The position numbers and the translations under genes are program-made. The notes beneath the pieces were generated by a model. That model did no database searches and had not been told where the DNA came from. It saw nothing but the letters and a program-made list of their open reading frames with translations. DNA of 34,729 nucleotides from an uncultured Acholeplasmatales bacterium (lineage in GTDB: Bacteria; Bacillota_I; Bacilli_A; Acholeplasmatales; Anaeroplasmataceae), in contig CALUXJ010000008.1 in the NCBI GenBank assembly GCA_944324725.1, forward strand, positions 1 through 34,729, written 5' to 3'. Below are positions 23,987-33,047 of this stretch, piece by piece; within the stretch, counting starts at the first letter, position 1; each line of letters opens with the position of its first letter.

Positions 23987-26200
23987 TTAATTGTTATACA
24001 TTGCATCAATAACTTTTTGGTATTGAGCAAGATATGTATCAGTTGTACTGAAAGCTTGAATATATGAATCTTTTGTAGAAGTACCACCATCTGAGCTACC
24101 CCAACCATAAATAATTACGTTTTGGTAACCACCATCTTGTTTCCATAAGTCATTTAATGTAGCTGTATCATTATCAATTTGTGTCTTAATTGATGAAGAA
24201 ATATCAATAACTGTTGGAACACATCTATAGAATGGGTTATTGTCTTGTCCTGCAGCTGTACAAATAGTCAAAGCACCTAAAGAAATTGCCAAATTAATAT
24301 TTGATAAACCTGTTTGAGCGGATGGAGCAGCAACTTGATAATCTAGAGCATCTTGACGAATATGACCAATTGGGAATGTAGCACCAACTCTTTGACGATA
24401 GAAGTTAGTCCAAGAACCATAAGTACCAATAGCAGCTTTAGCCTTATCACCAATTACTACATAAACTGTACCATCAGACATCTTAGCTGTACCAGCGCCT
24501 TCTTGTCTATTACCTTCTGAATCATAAGTAGTAACAGCTTTACGATAATTTGCATTATTTAAACCGAAGTCTTGTAAATCAGCACCTTCATCACAGAAGA
24601 AATAATCAAATAATGTAACTGCACGAGCGATTTGATCAGCTGAAGATGCAGATAGAATACACCAACCACCATTCTTTAAAGCACGGCTATCTTCTGAGAA
24701 ACGTGTAAATGAATTATCAGAAGAACCATTAGCATGCCATTGTGCTACTGGAGGTAATACTGGATTGAATCTATCTAATGTAGAATCAGTCATTGGTTTG
24801 AATTGATATGAATCATCAACTTCTGATAATGAAGCTGAATAGTCATAAGCCATAAATTGGTAACCTTTCTTTAATAAGTTATCACGATAAACGTTACCAC
24901 CAGTTGAACCGTTGATACCTTCTTTATAATTTTGTAATAATAAACCTTCGTTATATAAAGCATTTAAGTTGTCTAATGCAGTGTATGAATCTTCATCAGA
25001 CATAGCTGTATGTAATTTACCTTCATTATCAAACCATAAGTTTGCAGTTTCAGCAACTGAAGTTAAACCACGAACACCCCACATAGATGCGATATCTAAC
25101 ATATTAACGTATCTGTTGTTAGCAGTACCACGAGGAGCCATAACAACTATCTTTTGCGTATTTTGACCTGTTAAAGGTTGAGTATTTAAAGAAACAATAC
25201 GCATTAATGCTACTAATTCATCAGCGTTGTATAAAGCAGATGCACCAGTGAAGATTTCAGAACGTTTTGACCATAGCTTGCCTGCACCAATATAATCACC
25301 ATATACATCATCGATATATTTTCTAAACATTTCAACATATTGAGCACCAGTTAAATTAGGTTGAGCATTCATTTGAGCAATAATATTGTCTTCAGCAGAA
25401 ATTACAACATGAACGTCTTGGGTACCAGTACCAGCAGCATTAACTGTCTTAACTGTAGTATCAATTGCACCATAGAATGGTTGATATGACCAATCACCAC
25501 TATGAGCGTCTGAACCTGCACCATTGTATTCATCAGGTCTTGCCTTTACAGAAGCATTAGCATATTCTGACCAAGTAGTTGAATCATCCAGTAATAATTC
25601 AATCCAAGGTACATTGAATTGGAACATCTTTTCAATAGAATCTGCACCATCAAAGTAAGGAGTAGCATAAATATGATTTTCACCATTATATGATACTGTT
25701 AATTGAGCTTTAACAGTTGGATTTTCTTCAAGATATTTCTTGAAGTTAGGCATCATGCCTGCATCAATATAATCATCTAAAGCTACTAATGAACCAGCCT
25801 TAGCCATAGTAACAATGTTAGTCATTGTATTAGAGAATACATTGATTTGTTTACCATCAGCTGACTTACCACCATTAGTACCAATAGCCATTTGATACTC
25901 AGTATCATCCTTTGATTGAGCATATGAACCATCAGTAATATTTACATTGAACTTTTCCTCAATGTATTGCCACATAGGTAATAAATCACCTTGGTTAATG
26001 GCCTTACCATCAATATCAGTGTAAGTTTCCTTAGCATTAGAAATAGTTGATGAACCAGCATATTGAACGTCAAAATTTAAATCAACTTTTTTACTTAAAT
26101 CATCAGGTTGAACAGATGAACCGCCTTCATCACCACCACATGATGCTAAAGATAATGCAGCGACTGCCGCTAATGAGACAGCCAATAATTTTTTCTTCAT
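23987..26200 (-). CDS. Large extracellular solute-binding lipoprotein (LplA/family 1 type)
   Basis: The 737-residue lipoprotein has signal peptide KKKLLAVSLAAVAALSLASC with lipobox LASC and acylated Cys21, followed by a GGDEGGSS linker. The mature part resembles large LplA/YtcQ-type binding proteins that work with LplB/LplC permeases on uronide and other oligosaccharides; it is longer than the usual 500-550 residues. The chain is rich in Asp, Asn, Tyr and Trp, as expected for sugar binding. GGAGGAAAAAG precedes the ATG. Pectin oligosaccharides are the likely ligand, from the neighbours. It is followed by a stabilising hairpin. Confidence 0.9.
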   Translation of the reverse strand: MKKKLLAVSLAAVAALSLASCGGDEGGSSVQPDDLSKKVDLNFDVQYAGSSTISNAKETYTDIDGKAINQGDLLPMWQYIEEKFNVNITDGSYAQSKDDTEYQMAIGTNGGKSADGKQINVFSNTMTNIVTMAKAGSLVALDDYIDAGMMPNFKKYLEENPTVKAQLTVSYNGENHIYATPYFDGADSIEKMFQFNVPWIELLLDDSTTWSEYANASVKARPDEYNGAGSDAHSGDWSYQPFYGAIDTTVKTVNAAGTGTQDVHVVISAEDNIIAQMNAQPNLTGAQYVEMFRKYIDDVYGDYIGAGKLWSKRSEIFTGASALYNADELVALMRIVSLNTQPLTGQNTQKIVVMAPRGTANNRYVNMLDIASMWGVRGLTSVAETANLWFDNEGKLHTAMSDEDSYTALDNLNALYNEGLLLQNYKEGINGSTGGNVYRDNLLKKGYQFMAYDYSASLSEVDDSYQFKPMTDSTLDRFNPVLPPVAQWHANGSSDNSFTRFSEDSRALKNGGWCILSASSADQIARAVTLFDYFFCDEGADLQDFGLNNANYRKAVTTYDSEGNRQEGAGTAKMSDGTVYVVIGDKAKAAIGTYGSWTNFYRQRVGATFPIGHIRQDALDYQVAAPSAQTGLSNINLAISLGALTICTAAGQDNNPFYRCVPTVIDISSSIKTQIDNDTATLNDLWKQDGGYQNVIIYGWGSSDGGTSTKDSYIQAFSTTDTYLAQYQKVIDAMYNN

Positions 26201-26223
26201 TCTTTCTTTTTCCTCCTAAATGT

Positions 26224-27096
26224 TTATTCCTTTACGCCACCTACATTAACACCGGCAGCAAAATATTTTTGTAATTGCGGGTAAACTACTATGATAGGAA
26301 TAATAGAACATAATAGCATCGCATATTGCACAGATTGATTTGAGTATAGCGGACTTTCTGGAATAGGTGGAGCCTGTTCAGAATTTTCAGTTGTAGCCAA
26401 GTAGTTTCTAATAATAACTGTTAAAGGTTGATAGTTTTCATTAGTAAATAACATACTTGCCCAAATATAACCATTCCAACGTGACAAAGCGTAGAACATT
26501 GTTACAGTTGCTATACTTGCTTTTGACATAGGTATATAAATCTTAGTTAAAATTTGGAATTCGGTAGCACCATCAATTGTTGCTGCTTCTTCAATTTCAG
26601 TTGGAACACCAGCAAAATAGTTTCTTAGTAAAACAATGTTGAAGGCGTTGAAACCTAAACCTAAAATATAACCAAAACGACTATTAACGATACCTAAATC
26701 AGTAAAGTTTTGTAATGTAGGAATCATACCTGCATTAAACCATAATGTAAATACCAACATGAAGTTAAAGCCTTTACCAAACATTAAACGTGGTTTAGAA
26801 AGGGCATAAGCTCCAGTAATTGCTACTAGCATAGAACAAATCGTACCATATACTGTATAGAATATAGTGTTACAATAACCTAACCAATATTGTCTATAAC
26901 CAATAACACCCATCAATGCATCTAGTTGAAAACCAACTGGCCATAAAACAACACGACCGGACTCAACTGCATCCTTAGAAGATATAGCTCCTGATAATAC
27001 GAATATTAGAGGATAGATACAAATGATAGCAAAAATTGTTAGTAAAACATATGAGAAAATCTTAAATATTTTTTCACTTCTTGTTAATCTCTTCAT
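26224..27096 (-). CDS. Sugar ABC transporter permease, LplC/YtcP (MalG) type
   Basis: The 290-residue inner-membrane permease has six helices and the EAA loop EEAATIDGATEFQILTKIYIPMSKAS (about 167-192), which docks the ATPase. The C-terminal KYFAAGVNVGGVKE is typical of the LplC/YtcP group used with oligogalacturonide and rhamnogalacturonan systems. It lies 10 bases after the LplB-type gene and 23 bases before the binding-protein gene. A ribosome binding site, AGGAGATAAG, precedes the ATG. Confidence 0.95.
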   Translation of the reverse strand: MKRLTRSEKIFKIFSYVLLTIFAIICIYPLIFVLSGAISSKDAVESGRVVLWPVGFQLDALMGVIGYRQYWLGYCNTIFYTVYGTICSMLVAITGAYALSKPRLMFGKGFNFMLVFTLWFNAGMIPTLQNFTDLGIVNSRFGYILGLGFNAFNIVLLRNYFAGVPTEIEEAATIDGATEFQILTKIYIPMSKASIATVTMFYALSRWNGYIWASMLFTNENYQPLTVIIRNYLATTENSEQAPPIPESPLYSNQSVQYAMLLCSIIPIIVVYPQLQKYFAAGVNVGGVKE

Positions 27097-27106
27097 ATCT
27101 TATCTC

Positions 27107-28165
27107 CTAGAATAAAGAAGTCTCAGATACACGTCGACTTATTGCATTAGCACCTAAAACAAGGAACATGGCAATGAAGGAGTTGAATAAGTCAGCAGCA
27201 ACAGCTGCACTCCTCATACCACCAGCAGTACTATTTCTAAAACGATAAACGAATGTAGAAATAACATCGGCTGTATCTCTTGTATTATTAGTACCATCAC
27301 CATTCCATAATAGAATAATCTTTTCATAACCGATATTCAAAATGGAACCAATTCTTGTAATCAACATTATTGATAATGTTGGTGCCATACCTGGCAAAGT
27401 TACATATTTAATTTCTTGCAGTTTTGAAGCACCATCAATTTTGGCAGCTTCATAATTGGCTGGGGAAATAGCTATAATTGCTGCGAAATAAACAATTGAA
27501 CCATAACCAGCACTTTCCCAAATGTCTGATACTTGATAAATAGGTCTAAAGAACTTAGCCGTATTGATCAAGTTAACCCCGCCTTTATACCAACCTATGT
27601 TCATAAATAGTTGGGCTAAAAGACCTGGAGATGAATTTAACTGAGCGTTACCAGCATAACTCCATCTAAAAATAATTGTTGTAATAACAACGGTTGAAAT
27701 AAATTTTGGTAAGTATGAGCATACTTGTAATACACTTCTGTATTTTTTGTTCTTAATTTCACTAAATAGTAAAGCTAAGAAGATTGGTAAAGGGAAACCA
27801 AAGCATAAACCATAAGCACTATTAACAAATGTGTTTCTAAATGCTTGGAAAAATTGATCGGCGTAGTTACCTGTTAGCAATAACTTTGCATAACGTAGAC
27901 CATACCAATTTTGCTCCATTACAGATAGTGAAATATCATCAGCTTGCTTGAATGCTTGTAATACACCATAGATTGGTCTATATTTTAATAAAACTAGGAA
28001 CACTAGTAATGGAATTAGTAAAGCATATAGACGCCAATCTTTGAGCAATGTCTGGCCAACACGTTTCCATTTAGTTCGTTCAAGTTCTTCGATGATATCT
28101 TCTCTTGATTGTTCGTCTTGGTCAGAAATGGCATCCGATTTAATTACATCGACCATCCTTTTCAT
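27107..28165 (-). CDS. Sugar ABC transporter permease, LplB/YteP (MalF) type
   Basis: The 352-residue permease has an N-terminal cytoplasmic extension (about 1-45, acidic and basic), then six helices with the YRPIYGVLQAFKQ start typical of LplB/YteP. The EAA loop is YEAAKIDGASKLQEIKYVTLPGM (about 238-260). It pairs with the LplC-type permease. The start overlaps the upstream gene's TGA stop by four bases (ATGA), so translation is coupled; this overlap also shows TGA acting as a stop. Confidence 0.95.
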   Translation of the reverse strand: MKRMVDVIKSDAISDQDEQSREDIIEELERTKWKRVGQTLLKDWRLYALLIPLLVFLVLLKYRPIYGVLQAFKQADDISLSVMEQNWYGLRYAKLLLTGNYADQFFQAFRNTFVNSAYGLCFGFPLPIFLALLFSEIKNKKYRSVLQVCSYLPKFISTVVITTIIFRWSYAGNAQLNSSPGLLAQLFMNIGWYKGGVNLINTAKFFRPIYQVSDIWESAGYGSIVYFAAIIAISPANYEAAKIDGASKLQEIKYVTLPGMAPTLSIMLITRIGSILNIGYEKIILLWNGDGTNNTRDTADVISTFVYRFRNSTAGGMRSAAVAADLFNSFIAMFLVLGANAISRRVSETSLF

Positions 28166-28839
28166 ACACCTTCCTTTTCATTAGATTTTTTTTGACTCGG
28201 GGTATGCTGTCTATCTTGATAGTACTGTTTTTCTTCTTCAAATTCTTTACGACGAGTAAGCAGTTGTTGTTTAACATTTACGATTACATTTTGCTGAATC
28301 AATATAAAATAGAAAACAGCAGAAACTATGTAGCCAAAAATGCTCCACAAAAAAGAGTACCCGACATTAGTAAATAAATCCCCTTTTTCTAAAATTGTTA
28401 CCATTATTCCTTCTATTAAGGCCACCCCACAATATAGTAAAGTAATAAATCCAAAATCTGCAGCCTTACTCTCTTGCATAATTTTGAAGTTCTTTTTGTT
28501 ATAGAACGCCAATGTTATAAAACAAAAAGAATAACTCACTAAATGTTCAACGAGAACCCGCCAATTATAAGCGGCCATTAATTCTGCTGAGTCACCAAGC
28601 TTGCCTGGTAATAAATATCTACAAACAAGCCAATCAACTAAAGCAAACATGGGAATTGCGACTCCTCCTACTGATCCCCACCTAATAAGAAGAACAGCAA
28701 TTACCAAGAAACTGATAACAAAGTTTGGCATATATGCACCAATGAAGAATGCTTCTAAGTACAAAAATACACCTTCAACCAGAATACCAAATAATAAAAG
28801 CATCAGCATATCAATTAATTGATATTTTCTTAAGCTCAT
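28162..28839 (-). CDS. Six-helix membrane protein of unknown function, first gene of the pectin importer operon
   Basis: The 225-residue protein has six predicted helices (about 8-30, 38-55, 58-75, 92-112, 127-148, 158-182), followed by a charged, coiled-coil-like cytoplasmic tail (RRKEFEEEKQYYQDRQ) of about 35 residues. Size, helix count and the Gly-rich third helix (RWGSVGGVAIPMFALVDW) recall ECF-transporter substrate-binding subunits, but I cannot confirm this; no ECF ATPases are near. AAGGTGGTGA precedes the ATG. As first gene after the promoter and coupled to the LplB-type permease, it probably serves the importer or senses sugar. Confidence 0.75.
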   Translation of the reverse strand: MSLRKYQLIDMLMLLLFGILVEGVFLYLEAFFIGAYMPNFVISFLVIAVLLIRWGSVGGVAIPMFALVDWLVCRYLLPGKLGDSAELMAAYNWRVLVEHLVSYSFCFITLAFYNKKNFKIMQESKAADFGFITLLYCGVALIEGIMVTILEKGDLFTNVGYSFLWSIFGYIVSAVFYFILIQQNVIVNVKQQLLTRRKEFEEEKQYYQDRQHTPSQKKSNEKEGV

Positions 28840-28929
28840 TTATTCACCACCTTGTATCCTGTTTACAATACTAGTAAGTTTCTTCCCCCCTACAAACGCA
28901 TAACGAATACGCTTACTAAGTCTATGTAA

Positions 28930-28958
28930 ATTATAGACTTTTATCGCATTTATGTCAA
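28930..28958 (-). promoter_or_regulatory. Consensus sigma-A promoter of the pectin importer operon
   Basis: Minus strand TTGACA (28958-28953), 17-base spacer, TATAAT (28935-28930): both hexamers are perfect. The leader of about 80 bases contains CTTACTAAG/CTAGTAAG-type inverted sequences (28912-28920 with 28870-28878) and a six-G run (28885-28890). Confidence 0.95.
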
Positions 28959-28965
28959 TAAAAAA

Positions 28966-28979
28966 TGTAATCGTTTACA
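28966..28979. promoter_or_regulatory. CcpA/LacI-type operator upstream of the importer promoter
   Basis: The minus strand reads TGTAAACGATTACA, which fits the catabolite-responsive element consensus TGWNANCGNTNWCA at every position. It ends seven bases upstream of the -35, centred near -49, a position more usual for activation or looping than for blocking RNA polymerase. Confidence 0.75.
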
Positions 28980-29323
28980 CAAGTTTTTTAACATTTTTAT
29001 TGTGTAATTCAAATTAAAAGAATGTTGTAATCAAGTCTTTTTTTGCTTTTGATAATTTTTTCGACCCTATATCAAAAAACTGAAAAGGCTTTTACTTTTT
29101 TGTAATAAAAATTTAAAATTTAATTATTTTTTATACCTAAAATATTTATGCGTTTTTCTTTTGGTAAAATTTGGAAAAAGGTAAAACAATGTTTTTTCTT
29201 TTAGTTAAAACTTTTATTGTTTTTTATAATTTTTGCTATTATAAAATTATATTTTTTAACATGAGGTAAAAAACAAATTAAATATGTAAAATATATTTTT
29301 TTATATATTTACTGAAATAACAA
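28980..29323. other. AT-rich intergenic region without recognised genes
   Basis: About 340 bases of very AT-rich sequence lie between the importer promoter and the terminator of the lyase operon. It is dominated by A and T tracts (for example around 29095-29135 and 29205-29265). No open frame with a ribosome binding site, no tRNA and no convincing promoter was seen. Confidence 0.6.
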
Positions 29324-29381
29324 AAGAAAAAGGTATTAGCTTGAAGAATAAAGAGAAAAACTTTATTCGCACTAATACCTT
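29324..29381 (-). terminator. Terminator of the pectate lyase operon
   Basis: AAGGTATTAG (29330-29339) pairs with CTAATACCTT (29372-29381), and a nested GAATAAAG/CTTTATTC stem lies inside; a T-rich tail follows on the minus strand. Confidence 0.88.
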
Positions 29382-29401
29382 ATATGGAAATAATTTTTTT
29401 A

Positions 29402-32400
29402 CTATCTTAGTTTCAAAATACCATTACCATTTGTTGTTTCAACAATTTCCCAAACGTTAGTAACATCTAATCCTAGTGCATTTGGCATGAAGTCAAGCAT
29501 TGTTTCATAGTTTGTAACAGCAATTGAACCGATAGTTTGTACCATATAGCCATCACCTTCATTATAGTTATAGCAACCAATTGTACCATAGCTGTTAGTT
29601 ACCTTTGTGAAGCCAGTACCAGAATTAATAGCAAATCTACCAACGATAGAACTAATATTCTTTTCACAAGTCATTAATAATTTATCATTTTTATAAACTG
29701 TTATATTAGAAGCACAAGAATCAATTGTGATTTGACCAGCACCTGTTGTGAAACTTAATAAACCACCAGCGTAATTATCTGTATGAATAGTACCTGAATA
29801 GATACAATGATCAGCATTAATGTAAACATTAGCAACTCTATCATCAACTCTACCAATCATACCACCAATATATCTAGCATTATTTGTAGACATATTAGTA
29901 TTAACATAAATATTGCTTAATGATACAGATACATCACTTGTATCACTACCATCATTTTGAACAAAACCGATGATACCACCAACATCTTGACCACTACCAC
30001 CAGAATATGGAGGACAATCAATAACATGGTTTTCATCATTTAAAACAGATATTTTTGTGAAATAGCTATAACCATTATGAATTTGACCAACAATAGCACC
30101 AATTCTCTTTTGACCATAAACGTTAATATTAGTGATTTCAATGTGATCCACATAGCCACCACGCATTTCAGAAATTAAACCAACCTTTTGAGAAGTTGCG
30201 GTAGCAATAATGTCTACTTCGTTAAATTTAACATTCATGATAGTTCCACCATCTAGAGTTCCAAAGACAGAAATGCCATTAACACTTAAATTAGAAATTG
30301 TATGTCCATTACCATTGAACAAGCCCATAAAGTCACCTGTACCAGCTGTGAAAGTAACACCTGTGAAATCTAAATCTGTAGTTAAAGAATAAATTGTTGT
30401 AGAACTTGTAGTTGTAGAAACTAAACTTTGGAAGTCAGCTACAGAGCTTATATTTTGTTTATTAATAGTAACAGTCGTAACTTGACTTGGATTAGCAGTA
30501 CCACTATTAACAATTACCATATGAATATAGTATTTATCAGTATTAGCATTACTAAATTGATGAGAAACTAAATCGGCAGCAATAGTTACAGCTTCACCAT
30601 TATTTATAACTTCATCAGCAGTTGCTTGAGCGTTAGCTGAAGCATATACATAAACAGTAGCCTTTACATTAGATAATGTTGCATCAACATAGAAACCATC
30701 ACGATTAACCGTTACTTTTGGTGAACCATAGAAATTAACTTGCGCATTTGGATTTATAACATAAACTGTATAGTTAACACTAGTTGAAATCTCTGCATTA
30801 CTATTAGAAACAGCTTTATACTCAATATTATAAATACCTGTTCTAGAAGTATAAACATCAGAAACTGGTGTAGCAGCTGAATTCTTATCTAAAGTATAAC
30901 TGATATTTTTTTCAATATGGTAATCAATACCTTCTAATAATAATTGACCACTATAGGAAGCCTGATTAGTTACATAAACTTTTGGGTCAGAGAATCTTTC
31001 ATATTGATTTAAAATAATATAATCTTCAGCAGTTTCTAAATAGGCGTTGCCAACTTCTGGTTCATCCTTTTTAATTAAGATACTAAAATCTTTCTTTAAA
31101 GAATAATCCTTATAAGTTAAGATAGCCGTTAATGTTACATTGACATCTTTTTCCTTATCACGGGTAATAGAAATCGTAATTTCTTCCGTATTTGAGTTAG
31201 AAGTAGTTACATCATCACCTACTAAAGCATGTTTATAATCTGAAGAAACCCAGCTTACAGAAACACCATTTAAACCAAGTGGTAATAAGAAATCTTGGTA
31301 TACATTATTAATATCACAAGTTAAAGTTAAGGCATTAGCTGCACCATAAACTCTAGCTTCATCAACAACCATATTATCGCCTATTCCAGCCTTTAAATCG
31401 TAGTGTTCGTATTCATCCCAGCTACCTTTATTTAAGGTTGCGCCAATAGCTTGACCATTATTTAATTTACTTAATGTTTCATCAGTTAAAGCTAAGAAAT
31501 CACCCATATTAATTGAGCCATCTGCATTACGATATTCACTATGAATATCTGGGTCATTTAGACCAGTTGGAGCAACAACACTCTTGAAGATAGAATCATC
31601 AACTGCACCTTCATAAGAGTTGCCAGATTTACTAGCAACATAGCTTGAAGCATCAATTGGCGTTTCAATTACATTGTAAGATCTAGTACCATTGTTATTA
31701 CCTTGATAGAACAATGAATAATCAGCCGCTCCACGATAAGCATCTGCTTGAAGAGAATTATTAGTAGCTACTGATAATAAGCCACTATAAGTATTATAAC
31801 TTGCCTCACTTCTTGCTAAATCAAAGTTACCAGAAACATCATCAGATGCACTAGCTGAAATTGTTGGATCAACTGCACCTGTCTCTTCATTAATTAAAGC
31901 ACTATTATTATAAGTTGTTGTATTAATTACAGAAATTACACCTGGGTTAGAGTTATCGCCAACACCATGCAATCTATTGTTGAAAGATAAGCAGTTATAA
32001 AGAAGAACATCACCCTTCATTGTAGAACCGCCTAACTTAAAGCCAATACCATCACCTAAAGTTGTACGATACGTTTGTTCATAAACTGGATTACCATCTT
32101 CATCAACAACTGGTTGATTATTTTCATCTACCTTTTGAACTGGATTACCACTAGCGTCTGTGACAACTTCTGGGTCCATTAAATAACCATTTTCAAAAGA
32201 AACACAGTTATATAAAATTACTTTACCAATATTACCAGAATCTTGTTTAGCAAATAAATCCCAACCATCATCTGAATTACGATAAGCAATACAACCATCA
32301 AAAACATTACCATAACCAACTGTTAATTTAGCGGCGAAACCATCGGCGTTTTCACCACCAGTTTTGTCATCATAATTATTATATGATGTACAATTTTTAA

Positions 32401-33034
32401 TTAGGTTATTACATGGCCAACTATCTAAATAAGTTTGACCAGCATCAGAACGACCAAGCTGTAAGCCAGTGTCTCTATTGTCGTGGAAGACACAGTTTTC
32501 AACTGTATTATAACTACCACCAATATACATACCATTATCACCGGCACCATAAATTTCAATACCTTCAATGTAATAATAGTCTGTATTGATAGTTAAACCT
32601 CTATTAGTTGACAAGAATTCCATAGCACTAAAATCTAAGAAAACATTGCCACTATTTTCAGCTTTGATAGTAATAGGGTTAACAGCTGTACCACTAGTTT
32701 CTGGATAAGTAAGGTCATTAAATTGAATTGGTTGTCTAAAAGTATAGGTACCATCTAGCATAATGATAGTATCGCCTTTTCTTACTTTGCTAACCATACT
32801 ATCAAAAGTAGTTGGGTTATTTTTACTTAAACCATCATTGCTAGCAACTCCAGTTGGACTAACATAATAAGTTTTACCTTCAACTTTTTCTTCTGTAAGT
32901 TTAACTTGTTCACTACCACCGCCAGAATTACCACCACCGTTATTATCGACATTAGTGGTAGTATCACTACAAGCTACTACCCCAACAGTAGCTAGTAATC
33001 CTACGCAACAAGCTAATATTTTTTTAATCTTCAT
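29402..33034 (-). CDS. Surface pectate lyase, polysaccharide lyase family 9, multidomain lipoprotein
   Basis: The 1210-residue protein has a lipoprotein signal peptide (lipobox VVAC, Cys22) and a Gly/Ser/Asn linker. The PL9 right-handed beta-helix spans about 55-560. Calcium ligands match Dickeya Pel9A at a constant offset: Asp231 (NADGF) and Asp255, Asp256, Asp259 (SDDGWD). The catalytic base is Lys333 (GFKLGG). An insertion of about 38 residues (about 286-324) lies between these parts. Downstream are an Ig-like bacterial domain (about 570-660), more beta-sandwich sequence and a second, GLUG-like beta-helix (about 890-1170; MGLFNGNGHTISNLSVNG). It should cut polygalacturonate by beta-elimination on the cell surface. 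AGGAGG precedes the ATG. Confidence 0.93.
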   Translation of the reverse strand: MKIKKILACCVGLLATVGVVACSDTTTNVDNNGGGNSGGGSEQVKLTEEKVEGKTYYVSPTGVASNDGLSKNNPTTFDSMVSKVRKGDTIIMLDGTYTFRQPIQFNDLTYPETSGTAVNPITIKAENSGNVFLDFSAMEFLSTNRGLTINTDYYYIEGIEIYGAGDNGMYIGGSYNTVENCVFHDNRDTGLQLGRSDAGQTYLDSWPCNNLIKNCTSYNNYDDKTGGENADGFAAKLTVGYGNVFDGCIAYRNSDDGWDLFAKQDSGNIGKVILYNCVSFENGYLMDPEVVTDASGNPVQKVDENNQPVVDEDGNPVYEQTYRTTLGDGIGFKLGGSTMKGDVLLYNCLSFNNRLHGVGDNSNPGVISVINTTTYNNSALINEETGAVDPTISASASDDVSGNFDLARSEASYNTYSGLLSVATNNSLQADAYRGAADYSLFYQGNNNGTRSYNVIETPIDASSYVASKSGNSYEGAVDDSIFKSVVAPTGLNDPDIHSEYRNADGSINMGDFLALTDETLSKLNNGQAIGATLNKGSWDEYEHYDLKAGIGDNMVVDEARVYGAANALTLTCDINNVYQDFLLPLGLNGVSVSWVSSDYKHALVGDDVTTSNSNTEEITISITRDKEKDVNVTLTAILTYKDYSLKKDFSILIKKDEPEVGNAYLETAEDYIILNQYERFSDPKVYVTNQASYSGQLLLEGIDYHIEKNISYTLDKNSAATPVSDVYTSRTGIYNIEYKAVSNSNAEISTSVNYTVYVINPNAQVNFYGSPKVTVNRDGFYVDATLSNVKATVYVYASANAQATADEVINNGEAVTIAADLVSHQFSNANTDKYYIHMVIVNSGTANPSQVTTVTINKQNISSVADFQSLVSTTTSSTTIYSLTTDLDFTGVTFTAGTGDFMGLFNGNGHTISNLSVNGISVFGTLDGGTIMNVKFNEVDIIATATSQKVGLISEMRGGYVDHIEITNINVYGQKRIGAIVGQIHNGYSYFTKISVLNDENHVIDCPPYSGGSGQDVGGIIGFVQNDGSDTSDVSVSLSNIYVNTNMSTNNARYIGGMIGRVDDRVANVYINADHCIYSGTIHTDNYAGGLLSFTTGAGQITIDSCASNITVYKNDKLLMTCEKNISSIVGRFAINSGTGFTKVTNSYGTIGCYNYNEGDGYMVQTIGSIAVTNYETMLDFMPNALGLDVTNVWEIVETTNGNGILKLR

Positions 33035-33047
33035 TTGTGATTTCCTC

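Noticed and set aside
28980..29323. Hidden small gene or RNA in the AT-rich gap
   Set aside because: No frame with a ribosome binding site and no conserved-looking stem was seen; long A/T tracts explain the pattern.
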